This document shows, piece after piece, positions 9,600-20,540 of a stretch of DNA of 64,000 bases. A program made the position numbers and the translations under genes. Position 1 is the stretch's first letter; every line of letters begins with the position of its first letter. Origin of the DNA: Phylloscopus collybita (Eukaryota; Chordata; Aves; Passeriformes; Phylloscopidae); assembly GCA_027886175.1 (NCBI GenBank), contig JAJNNQ010000001.1, positions 10,829,501 to 10,893,500 of the forward strand, read 5' to 3'. Below the pieces are notes generated by a model. The model did no database searches. It saw only the letters and a list, made by a program, of their open reading frames with translations, and had not been told where the DNA came from.

Positions 9600-12500
9600 G
9601 TAAGAGGCGTCTTTCGCCTTGAAAAGTCATCAAAATACCCATTTTATTTTTAAAAAACTGTGGATTTCGCTGGTTTTCAGGATATTCTTAATCATTTGTA
9701 CCTTCTCTGAGACTAAGTTAATTCCCAGAAAGTATGAGAAGAGTTATTTCTTTTCAGTTTCTCCAAAGCAGATCACTTGGGTTCTAAATTTTATGAGAGT
9801 TGTGAAGGTTTGGGGCCCTGCTTGTTTTCCCAGAGTTCTTTAATTCTGGTGCATGTTTCAGCTTCCAGGCTGCTGTAAAAAAAAGTGATTTATTTTAGTT
9901 AGTGTGCTCACTGTAAATAGAGAGCTTTTAGCTTAGAAATTCAGAAAACATGTCAGTGTTTACCTTTGTAAGAAATTAATCAACAGTTTGAATTCATTTT
10001 ATCAGGACAAGGAGGAGGGCTTTTCGTTCATAACTGAAGTGGACAGAAATGAAATTTTTCAAAAATTTCTACTCACAGTTCAGTAACTTAGAATGAAATG
10101 AAACTGCGTTTTAAAAGTACTTTTTCTTGCTCATGGGAAGAACAAGAAACACTCCATTTGAGCTATTGTGGGAAGGAAAGGGAACAGTATTAGTTGGTTC
10201 AGCTGCATTTTAATTTATAGTTCTGACTCAAGAAGTCAATTTTAATGAGCACTTACCCAAATGCCTATACCTAGAGATAAACTTGGGCATATAGGAGCCA
10301 TGGCATTCCAGAATTTATTGCTGAAAGTTTTAAATGGGTCTTAATTGTAGAAAAAGGATTTATGACCTTCCAAAGACAGGTAGGGCTGCGAGCCCCATCC
10401 TGGGAAGCATCGTGGACAACTCACAAGTCACAGGCAAGAGGAGGTCAGGAGACAATTACTGAGGAAAAGTGAATTCACTGGAGGGAGCCTGGAGCTTACA
10501 GAGCTAACACCTACCAGAAGAAGGAGCAAAGGTTTTGTAGGCTTCCCAGTAAAGTGACGAGCCGTACGTAACAACTTCTTGTGTTCTCAGAGCTGGATTG
10601 GGTTTGTTTTCCTGAGCCTGATTTGCTGTGGAGGAACAGATTCCTCTGACAGTGAACATCCCAGCCCTGATGTGGTGTCCCACAGCAACTGTCCTTAAAC
10701 CAGACACATGGCTGAAATTACTTACTGTATCTGTCCATCCTTAGATTGACCCTTCTCCTCTCTTTTACCCTCAGAATTTAGATACTTTGGTAATACCAGG
10801 TCTGCCCATTCACACCTGAACTACCTGAGAAACTGCACATCAGTGTCTGGGAAGTGTTTTTCAATCATCTTTTTGTTCTCACTTGTCACTCCACACCAAC
10901 TTCAACTTCCATCTCTCTCTTCACTGAATGGGGCTTTGCTTGCACCTTTTTTCCAAGCTGTTTGCATTGTCAGTTTCTTCCTATCCACAATGTATTTTCT
11001 TGTCTCCAAAATTGGACTCTTGCGTTTTCCCACCTCTTATGAGCACTCTCTAGTCACAGATGTTTTGTTTGAAAATTAATTTGGGCCATGAGAACACAAA
11101 CTTGTACTTTGCACGTTTTACAACCTTTCTGCCCAGTTGGTTTAGCTCTGCCTGTGAGTGGCAATTAAGGTCATATATATGAGTTTTAGGCTTGCTGTTT
11201 GCTGGGAAAACTCATCATGATGTTGGATACTGAAACAGTATCACTTGTTAATTCTTTGGAGCCAGAAAGGCTGGCATTCCATCTGTGCCACTTACTGAAC
11301 ACGAAGTGTTTCACTGACACTGTTGATGGAAAGAAGCAAGGTTAGCCCCCGCAGAGGTGTCCAGGCTCGCAGGTGGACAGGCACACCTGCCAGGAGCCAG
11401 AACTCTGCCACACTCCCTAAAAGGTGTCTGTGGGCTGGGAGATCTTCTGTGTGTTCAGATCTCCATTCAGCTGGTGAGGGATCCTGGCTCTGTGGACACA
11501 TTGAATAGAATTTATTGGAGGGGAAATGCAGGGCAGCAGATCAGGAGAAAGGTGCACTTCCTAAACACACAGAGCAGAGCTCCTGGTGATTTAGGGAACA
11601 GCTGTAGTGCCCTTGCTGTAGAGACTGCCCCACATGACATGTAATGAGGGGACTTGGTAGATGAGCAGAGAATTTGAGGATTTTCTAAATGCTCTGTGAT
11701 ACTGGTGTTGGAAGCCCTGACTGATGTCTTTGCTCTACATACAATTTGTCACCAGCTGCACCTGTCCAGTGGTGGGATGGCCTGGAAATGTAACACTCTG
11801 CTCCTCAGAATGCATTTCCTTCAACACCTTTGTAATGCACACTGTTCTCCCAAAGTAGCCACAATAGAACCCTTAGAACCATAGCAAACTTATTTATATT
11901 TTTAACATCTATTTTTATTTTGTTCCCTTCCAATTTAAGTTTACATCTGCAATTAATTCATACATCTCTTGTACTGCAGCTGGGGAACACAAGCCCTTTA
12001 TTGTAAGTTATCATTCATAATGAACGGCCCCAGCCAATTGTGATCTAACTAACCTAACTGGCATAAATGCTGCTCTTTGGGGAACTGATCTTTCTTTCTG
12101 TGAGTTTAGAAAAGGAAGGTGAAAGTAGATAGCCCTGAGGAGGTGTGGTGTGTTAGCTATAGGTATGAACCTCTTCTCTCTCCAGGGGTCTGGAATAAGA
12201 TTATCTACAGTGCCTGAGCACTTTAGGAACATAAAGCATCATTTTTCAGTGTGTGTCTTGTACACCACTTGCTTGTTTTGGTTTTTTTTTAATCAGTCCC
12301 CAGAACCCTACAGAGATCACTGCATGCATTTGGACTTTGCTGGTCCAGTTTCCGGTAGTCAACAAGCCTGAAATATTTCCATCCCACGTGGGGACCTGTG
12401 CTGCCCTTTGGTGAAGGTTTGCTTTAGGCTGCAGGCTCTTCCTGAGCCCTCATTCATTAAGCATCTCTTTGATTGTACAGTTACTAATTACAGCAGAGTC

Positions 12501-15500
12501 ATCACAATGTCTGTGCAATGAGTGAACATCATCTGCTTTGTGGTGTTACATCCCCTGTATTTTGTTTCTCCACTTACTGGTTAGGGAAATTCAGAGCACC
12601 TAAATGTCTCCAGGTACCTGTGTGAATGAGCAAAATTTGGTTTAAAATTTTATTTTTAGCAGAAGCTGTTCACACAGCTAATATGTAACAGATACAGCAG
12701 TGGAGGTGTTACAGACCAGAAAATAAAATTATCTAAGGTGATGATCCCATTAACTTCAGTATCCAAATCCCTCACAACACTTAATGTGTTTATTTTCAAC
12801 ACTCCCTTATCATATGGAGATGTTATTTTATTCCTATTTGACTTGGTGGAGACAAAGAATTTGTTCCACAGATCACTGAAGAGGGAGTGCATTATATTCA
12901 CCTCAGTAAATATTATTCTGCCTAACTGCTGAGTGCCCAGCTCCACGCATCCAGCCCCGCTCACTGGAGTGTGGGAGCAGCAATGGTGGGTCTTGCAGCT
13001 GCTTTTTACTTTTCCCTGGGAGTTTTGGTCTGTATTTTCCCCTTTGATTGGAAATAGCTCAGCCTTGTACTGATACAGTTGGACAGAAACCCACTAAATA
13101 CTTCCCAATGATTTTGTTTATTGCTCAGTCCTGAAGGAATTGTGTAATTGATGTGAGATAAGTCCTTCTGGAAGGATTCTTTCAGTTGTGTGTGTCTGGG
13201 TGGTTATTTCTGCTGTGCCCTTCCAGGTGCACGGCCTGAGCTGCCCATGGGAGTGGCAGGGCAGCCCCGGGGTCAGCCCTGCACTGTCCCTGCTGGGATA
13301 ATGGCCAGGGCCACTGGCAGGGACAGCCCCAGGGGCCAGGGAACAGCCCCAGAGCCCGGGGAACAGCCCCAGAGCCCGGGGAACAGCCACAGGGAACAGC
13401 CCCAGAGCCCGGGGAACAGCCCCAGGGGCCAGGGAACAGCCCCACAGCTCGGGGAACACGTGAGGAGCACTGCTCCTCTCTCACCACTCCCTAAGATGAA
13501 GGCCTTGCTGAGGATGTCAGACCTAAAGCACTTGCCAGAATGTCACTATGGCAGAAATAATATTATCTGTTTTATCATAAGAAAAGGTGTTTTCAGAATT
13601 CAAATAATTAGATGTATTTTCAGTAATAATACAAATATTTATTATGATACAATTTTAAAGAGCCTTGTAGCCATTGACTGATTAACCTTGACAATATTTC
13701 AGTGGGGAAGGAAGTGAAAGCAATCCTATCATCTCTGTGTTCAGATAATACTTGCAGGATTATATGATATTTTCAATGTCTAACGTGAATTACCACTAAC
13801 AAACGAACAATGAACCATGTTATATGTGCAGCTCCTGGAAGCAGTTTGAGTGGTCATTGGTAAGGGCAGCTGAGCTCAGGTTTTCATATTAGTGAAAGAT
13901 GAAGGGAAATCCATAAAACCAGGAATCTTGCTCACTTTGCATACTACATGTTTCCAAAAAATACCATAGAGCCTCTTGCCCTGGTAAGGTTAAGGAGCAG
14001 TTGGACATTTAGGAACAGTGTCACGTTTCCCATATTTGGGACTACTGAATATAAAAATATGGGTATTTTAATGAACATAAATGGGAAATTATGCAGAAGT
14101 AGGTGTATCTACAGCTGGGCAACTGGTTTGTGTGTTCTGTTTTAATTATGCCATGGCTACATGAACACACAGCGACAGTGGCCAGCTCCAAACTCCATTT
14201 CACAGCTGTTATCCTCTATACAGTTACCAAAAGGTATTTTAAAGAAACCAATCACTAAATTATTTTGTGGAACAAATAGAAATGATCTCTACCTGAAAAG
14301 TAAAATATCCTATAAAAGTTCCAGTTGCTATTTTTGCCATTCCTGAGCAGCTGGTGCTTGAGCCTTTGTGGCTTAAATGACCAGAACAGAGTGGTTGGCT
14401 TCACTCACAGCCCCTGCACACGAGGGGCTCGGAGCAGTCCCACCAGAGGACACTGCTTGGGAACGTGTCAGGCAGAAACTTCACTTTGGGGTTTGCTCCT
14501 TATTGACCTCATTGCTGGGCTGTAGCAGGCTCACTGCTATACTGGGCTCTTATAAAATCATGGGAATATTTTTACCTGTGCTAGTTTAAGAGAATTTTTG
14601 TGTATTAAACTGATAAATAGCCTTTAAATTAAGTGTTTTAACAAAGCAAATGCCAACATAAAGTGGTTTAAAATACTGAGCGTTCAGAAAGAGGGACCTG
14701 TAGGGATGTGATTTATGCAGGACCCTTGAATTTGTGCCTGAGGATTATTTCCTTGTGGCATTCCCTGGAGAGAGTGTAGGAGACAGAGTCTGCACATTAG
14801 AGACCTTTGGCTGGGGGAGAAAACTTTCCAGGGAAGGAAGAGTGCTCGATAGGGAGAACTTGCAGCTGGAGCATCCCTAGATGTGAAGAAGGGTGGAGAA
14901 AGGTGAAGCAGCCGAGGCAGGTCCATCAGCTGGGACTGCAGTGGGAGCACCCGAGCTCCGCCCGCCTTCCTGCGGCGCTCCCTCCCTCCCTGCCGGCACT
15001 CGGCTCAGAGCCCGTCCCGCGGCAGGGCCAGGCAGCTCCAGAGCCGGGAGCAGAATCTCTGCACGGGCTGCTGTGTCCTCAGGAGTCCCACACACTCACT
15101 TTCCCTGTCCTTCACTCAGATAAGCAAAGAATGCAAGAAGTAGAAACCTTGGAAAAAAATTCTGTGTGGATGCTATTCCTACCGAAATCACAGTTTTCGA
15201 TGTAATGTTAATGTAATGTAGTGTTAAATACTCTTTCAGCCCTTTTTCCCGACGTTATTCCAGTACTGAAAACACTTGATAAAGGAAACAGGAATAGGTG
15301 AAGGAAGCTGAAGCATTTGAGAAGGAATAAGAGAAGAGCAAGAAAGAGGGACAGTCCTTGCCAAAGAGGGGAGCGCTGCAGGCAATGGTGTGTGAGGGAG
15401 CTCCTGGGGGAGCAGAGCCCCTGGGAAGGCAGGGTGCCCTGGGCTGGCCAGCAGCACTTTGGTGGGAGATGAACATGAGATACAAGGGGGGAAAGTCTGG

Positions 15501-15855
15501 TTTTGTGCTCAGCAGGTGTGTGGTGTTTGCCTCCCCCAGAGCAATGCTGCTGGGATCGAGGATTCTGCACGCTGCCAAATTTCTGAGTGTCCTTTTGCAT
15601 ACCCTGCTCAGACAGACTGCCAGCCACTGTCCTTAGCCCACTCCTGGCCCAGGCTGTTTGCAGGAATGGAAGGCAAGGGAAGAAGGACTATTTTGCAGGC
15701 AGAGGCCACTTCTCATGCCTAGGACTACTTTTCCAATATGTTAGCAGTAAAAACATCTCTCCCACTTCCAGCATTGATGAATTTGTGAATATGCTTTTGC
15801 GTTTTTAAACACTGCAGGTCTTTAAATGCTACCCTGTTATATTAAACTATTTCAG
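9600..15855 (+). other. LHX2: LHX2 intron 4
   Basis: Phase-0 intron from GTAAGA (9600) to a TTTCAG acceptor with AG at 15854-15855. Most of it (9.65-13.3 and 13.5-14.9 kb) is unique AT-leaning sequence without a recognisable exon or element. A minisatellite sits at 13319-13459, and a short GC-rich patch occurs at about 14940-15060. Retention of this intron would add 17 residues after the Gln codon and then stop at 9651-9653. Confidence 0.93.
13319..13459 (+). repeat. GC-rich minisatellite, about 20-bp unit
   Basis: About seven imperfect units built on GGGGAACAGCCCCAGAGCCC, with some copies shortened or reading CAGGGGCCAGG in place of CAGAGCCCGGGG. Frames across it on both strands give proline/glycine repeats and are not genes. 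It is likely polymorphic in copy number. Confidence 0.88.
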
Positions 15856-16143
15856 GTTTGGTTTCAAAATGCTCGAGCCAAATTCAGACGGAACCTCTTA
15901 CGTCAAGAAAACACAGGGGTGGATAAGACTTCAGACTCAACACTCCAAGCAGGGACCCCATCAGGTCCTGCCTCAGAAATATCCAATGCCTCCATGAGTC
16001 CGTCCAGCACTCCCACTACTTTAACAGACTTGACTAATCCCACTATGCCAACTGTGACGTCGGTCTTGACATCAGTGCCCGGAAGTCTTGAGGTTCATGA
16101 ATCTCGAAGTCCTTCACAGACAACTCTCACAAATCTTTTCTGA
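15856..16143 (+). CDS. LHX2: LHX2 exon 5: homeodomain recognition helix and C-terminus
   Basis: The terminal coding exon encodes 95 residues and ends with TGA at 16141-16143. It starts in phase 0 with VWFQNARAKFRRNLLRQEN, giving homeodomain positions 47 onward with Trp48, Phe49, Gln50 and Asn51, the DNA-contacting signature of the Q50 class. The remainder is a Ser/Thr/Pro-rich tail (TGVDKTSDSTLQAGTPSG, then SSTPTTLTDLTNPTMPT) ending in SPSQTTLTNLF, the C-terminal end shared by LHX2 and LHX9. GVDKTSDSTLQ and VTSVLTSVPGSLE fit LHX2 specifically. With exons 3 and 4 the window encodes roughly the last 290 residues of a protein that is about 400 residues in other vertebrates. Confidence 0.97.
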   Translation, partial: VWFQNARAKFRRNLLRQENTGVDKTSDSTLQAGTPSGPASEISNASMSPSSTPTTLTDLTNPTMPTVTSVLTSVPGSLEVHESRSPSQTTLTNLF

Positions 16144-16155
16144 TGACTCTTTCTT

Positions 16156-16182
16156 AATAATTTCTTTAAAAAAGAAATTATT
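16156..16182 (+). promoter_or_regulatory. Stop-proximal perfect hairpin in LHX2 3' UTR
   Basis: AATAATTTCTTT (16156-16167) and AAAGAAATTATT (16171-16182) are exact reverse complements separated by AAA. The stem is 12 bp and A/T-dominated, beginning 12 bases after the stop codon. It would form in the mRNA as a small hairpin, or could act as a palindromic DNA site. Confidence 0.6.
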
Positions 16183-16427
16183 CTTAGCTGAAATTCCAAG
16201 TGTATTTTAATAGAGGCTTTGAGCAACTGACTAACCACAATTAGGATCTCTCCTAAAAAACAGAAGGAAATGTAGTGTTCTGGTATTACGGAGTATGGAC
16301 TGAAGAATAACTTGGAAGATCTATTGCAACACAACATTTGTGTAACTGTACAGTTTTGTGGACTGAGCAAGGGAAACAGCAATTAATTTAAGTTGGCTAA
16401 AGCTTCTGTATTTTCAAAGACTGCCAT

Positions 16428-16435
16428 GTGCCTTA
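16428..16435 (+). promoter_or_regulatory. miR-124 8-mer target site
   Basis: GTGCCTTA is the full 8-mer complement of the miR-124 seed (AAGGCAC plus the A opposite position 1). Lhx2 is an experimentally reported miR-124 target in mouse retina and hippocampus, so a site in an avian 3' UTR is expected biology. It lies 285 bases after the stop, before the first AATAAA. Confidence 0.65.
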
Positions 16436-16631
16436 TATACTGTTTTATCTACATTCTTTGGATTCCACGTCCACTTCTCTCTTTTTCTCTCTGTATATTT
16501 ATGACCAGGGCAAAAATGTTAAAGAGTTTGTTACTTTGAATAGTCCTAAGCCTTTCATTGGTTGCTTTGTTGTTTTAGAGTTTTAAGGTCGAAGTCTGTT
16601 CGAATACCAGAATTTGTAAAATCTAACCAGT

Positions 16632-16637
16632 AATAAA
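16632..16637 (+). terminator. LHX2: First candidate LHX2 polyadenylation signal
   Basis: Canonical AATAAA about 490 bases past the stop codon, followed within 40 bases by a weakly G/T-rich stretch (TTGGTAATGG). Three further AATAAA hexamers lie downstream, so usage is uncertain. Confidence 0.45.
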
Positions 16638-17619
16638 ACCACTTATGGAAACTACTTGGTAATGGCTGCAGTTACATTTAACATTAGTGTCACAATCGAG
16701 GTAGGCTGACTGGACCTAAAAGGGTTAGAAAAATGCACTTCAAACACAGTGTCTGCCTAGGAAAAACCCTAAATATGATGTACACATTCCTCTGGTTCCC
16801 AAAGTATATATGGGTGAGAAATCCAGCTTGTACAACAGTCTAGGTATCTTCATCGTAGAGAAATAACGTTAGTTGCAGGTAGAAGTTATCAGATAATGTT
16901 AAAACTCAAATAGAGGAACTACATTTCATTTTGCTGCGTGAAGGAAACCTGACTTTGGCCAGGTTTGGTATGAACCTTGCTTTTGTGCAAGGTGTGGCTT
17001 GTCCCATGTCCTGGAGGAGGCCAGCAGGGCTCCCACAGCTGTGTGGCCACAGCTGGTCCATCACGGAGCAGGACACTGGGAAAGGTTTGCCCTAGGAAAA
17101 AGGCAGAAGTATTTCAAGTTATTTGACAACACTGGTGGGCAAAGTTGAGGCAAAATCATGTTTTATGAAGTCACAGCCTTACATTTTTTGTAATGCTTTG
17201 AAGGAATAAAAAGCCAAGGAAGAATATATTACTGACACTAAAAGTGGTTATTCCTTGAATGATTATGGACCTTTCTATACAATTGAATTCCTTCTCCCCA
17301 AAATCTCTGCAGAATATAACTCATATTTTGAGGGTTTTTTCTATTGTTTTAAAGTTGCTTTTCTGTAATAAAAGAAATACCTCAGCAAAGTTTCAATATG
17401 TATAAGAACAAGTCTACACTATGCTGTTTGCCCAGTAGGTTTAGAGGTTTGGAGTGGTACATAAGATGCAGATGGTTGTTCCTTTTCAGACCTGTTCCAA
17501 TCAGTTCTTTCAGTCAGATGTTGGGTTGTACTGGCCAGCTCTCTAAAACTAATCCCTCATTCCCACCGGATCAGAATTACTAAAAGATTATTCCAAATAA
17601 ACAGCAAGATTTATTAACA

Positions 17620-20540
17620 GATGCCAAGATTTGTGTTCTTTGCCTTTCTCAGGGCATCGAAGATGATTTTGTGGGCTGGACTCCTTCCTAACAGTGTTTT
17701 GGTTTTAAAAGTGCTACATTTATTCAGCTTTCTGAGCTGCAACTTTGCTATTCTTGTGCAAGCCAAATTCTTGTTGAGATCAGGGAGAGATTTCAGAGCA
17801 TGAGGACTATGGGATAGAAAAGCTGACGTAATTAGGTCATTTATTAACCTTTTTTACACTTCAGCTTAAAAAACCTCACAGGTCAGCTATGGATAAAGCA
17901 AGACAGTCCTCAAAGATGGGAACTAGCTGAGATCTGTGAGAGGGATTGGGGTCTGGTCACCAAACCCAGGGGTGGCAGAGTCAGTTGAGTTTATGCACAG
18001 TGATGAGGCATTAAAAAAGATCATTTGTGTTGAATTTATAGATGTTACAGGTTTATCCAGGACATTTTTCCTCATAATCCAAGTGTCTGATAAGGATGTT
18101 GTGCTGGTTGGTGGACTGTAACAGATACATATCTACCTTTCAAAGCCGTTCTGACACGGAGATTCTGCTGTTTGTAACGTTTTGTTCATTGTCAATCACC
18201 TTGGAGATTTTATTGGTTTTTTTACATGCTAAGCTGGATCTTTTCTTGATTTAAAAGGCAATTTTGGTCCACTGTTAAATGGTTACAGCCCATAATTAAA
18301 ACCCTGCGTATTAACCTGTGAACAGTTTAAAAATTCTGAATCCTGAAATCTGAAGTGTTACGGCAAATGTAGCGGAGAACAATTCCAATGGTTCTTTAAA
18401 ATTGTACTGCTGTTATTTGTGATCCTGTATCTTAACTACCTGAATCCATGTGGATGGAAATACCTTTCAAATCAATTCTCAATATTGCCTTTTCAAACAC
18501 CTGACCTTCATGAAGGGGAATACTCTCATGTTAATCTTATCTGAAACCTATACGAGACAATTAGAGAAATTGTCTGGTTTAATCAAATCAGGGATTTTGC
18601 ATATAAATAAGAGACAATATTCTATGTAGGGTCTTTATGTAGGTGCATTAGGATTCACTCTGGCTCCGATGACCTATGTTGTCCCCATGACTGTTTCAAT
18701 CCTGTGGTATTGTTTGGTTGTTTAGAGCTTGTTGGTTTTGAATGCTGTACATTTTTTTACTACTGCAATCCTAATGTTTCTTCACATTCTTGTACAGTTC
18801 CACATTTGATGTATTAGTCTGAAATTCTGTTAAAAACATGAACAAAAATGGAAATGATATTTCTTTGGAAGTGTATTTTTACTGTATATCTAATTTGAAC
18901 TAGTTGAACATACTTCTTTACATTTTGCATGATAGGTGTGTAGTTCATTTTTTAAATATGAAAGAGACTTAATAGTAACTTAGAACAAGAATATAATGAA
19001 ACTATACAAATATGGAAATACATACAATGATTTGCTACTTTTTGACTCAAGAAGCTTTTTGAAATACATTTTACCTAGTTTATTTAAGATAATGCAGACA
19101 TTCTGTCTCTGAGTTCATACATAATACAGAATATAAGAGTGGATTACGTACTGGAAAAACTTTCAGGTCACCTTGGTACTCACCAGCACACTGGATTATT
19201 CTTGTCAAACAGAGAAAGGACAATGTATTTTAAGAATGCTGAATATATTCTGATCTACAGCAGAGAGGGATGGGATTGCTGCAAGTGATATGTAATCACA
19301 GCTTAAAATTTATTGACTCTATTAATGGCTACATTTCATAAAACTTATTTTTTATTCAAATTATCTAAGTTTGGGAAGAGAAGACCAAGGATCATTATAC
19401 TAATGAAGAAGCTGAATGTCTGCCCTGGAAGCAAAAGTCAATTTATCAAATATACTATGGATGCAGAAGGGGCCTCCAAGATATTTTGGTTTTCAAACTA
19501 TCTTTTCCTCCTGGCTGTTTAAAAATCCCACATAATTAGGCTGCTTTCTTATAAGTGTTTGCTATTTTTTTCTCTTTTGGAAGGAGGCTTAGGCACCTGT
19601 AAGAACAATCTTCATCTAAAGGAAAGGGAAAAAAATCAAAACAAGAATCAGGTTTCGTTCTTAGGTACAATGGCAAAGATGCCCAGGTGACTGAAAGAAG
19701 TTGTGTGTGTACATGCTTATGGTCTTCAGGGACTTAATAATGCTTGGAAGGAGGGATTTTAATTGAAAGTAGGTGATTTATGGTTTTTTTTGTTTCTAAC
19801 CTCAGCAAGCCAGAGCTAATTACATCACTCTGTCGCTGGTTTTAAAATGCAATTTGACATAAATTACCACTAGGAAGGGTCATAACACCAGTGAAGAGGT
19901 AAGCCCAGAGCCTGGAAAGAGGACTTCTTTCCACTTTTCTCTGCTTGCCACGTCTTTAACCCTGGTTCTTCTCCAGCTGGTCCAGGCTGCTGGCAGTAGC
20001 TGAGCTGATGTTACTGGTGGGTCTGTCCCCTGCTCCCTCTGTGCTGACAAGGGCCAGCACTTCTGTGCCTCCCACGGTGGCACTGCCCACAGCTCCAGCA
20101 CTGTCACCCCGCAACACTCGGGTGCAGGTTCTCCTGCTCCCGCAGGGATTTGCCCCTCCTGATGAGGAGGATTTGTACCATCCCTGGTAACCTGTGCCCA
20201 GCTGAAATCAGCCTGGGAACAGAGTGGCCCGTGCCTTTCTGAGCCCCCCTCCTCTGCTGTGCCCAGGCTGCAGGTGAAGCACCACCACACACAGCAGGGA
20301 GCACTCGCCAGACCAACTCCAGAGCTGCCCGTGCCCAGGAGACACAGCCCAGCCCCAGAATTAGCCCCACTGAAGCAGCAAATACTGACAGGCCTAATAG
20401 ACAGAAATGTATATTACTGCCATTTCTGCTGCAATTGTACTCTCCCCCCAGCCTTTCAGACTCATTAAACGAGTGCTCCATAACACCATTCTGCCCGGGA
20501 AAATCAGAGCTGAGCTGGACTAGGGCTGTGAGTGGCATTT
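17620..20540. other. AT-rich region after LHX2; possible extended 3' UTR
   Basis: To about 19.9 kb this is low-GC unique sequence without coding potential, similar in composition to the 3' UTR. It includes a bulged inverted repeat at 18544-18580. From about 19.9 to 20.5 kb the GC content rises and open frames of up to 144 codons appear, with no recognisable protein. An extended LHX2 3' UTR or ordinary intergenic DNA would both fit. Confidence 0.4.

Larger units (their letters stand above)
16144..17620 (+). other. LHX2: LHX2 3' UTR (end uncertain)
   Basis: AT-rich sequence directly after the stop with no downstream open frame. AATAAA signals are seen at 16632-16637, 17205-17210, 17367-17372 and 17596-17601, so transcript ends near 16.66, 17.23, 17.39 or 17.62 kb are all possible. 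A 12-bp stem hairpin lies just behind the stop codon. An 8-mer match to miR-124 occurs at 16428-16435 and a 7-mer let-7-type match (TACCTCA) at 17378-17384. Which polyadenylation site is used cannot be told from sequence. Confidence 0.7.

Noticed and set aside
482..16143. Assignment to LHX9 instead of LHX2
   Set aside because: The homeodomains are nearly the same, but the linker (HFNHSDVAA, LGLPYYNGVGTVQ, PGPGADLAAYNA) and the C-terminal tail (TSVLTSVPGSLE) fit LHX2.
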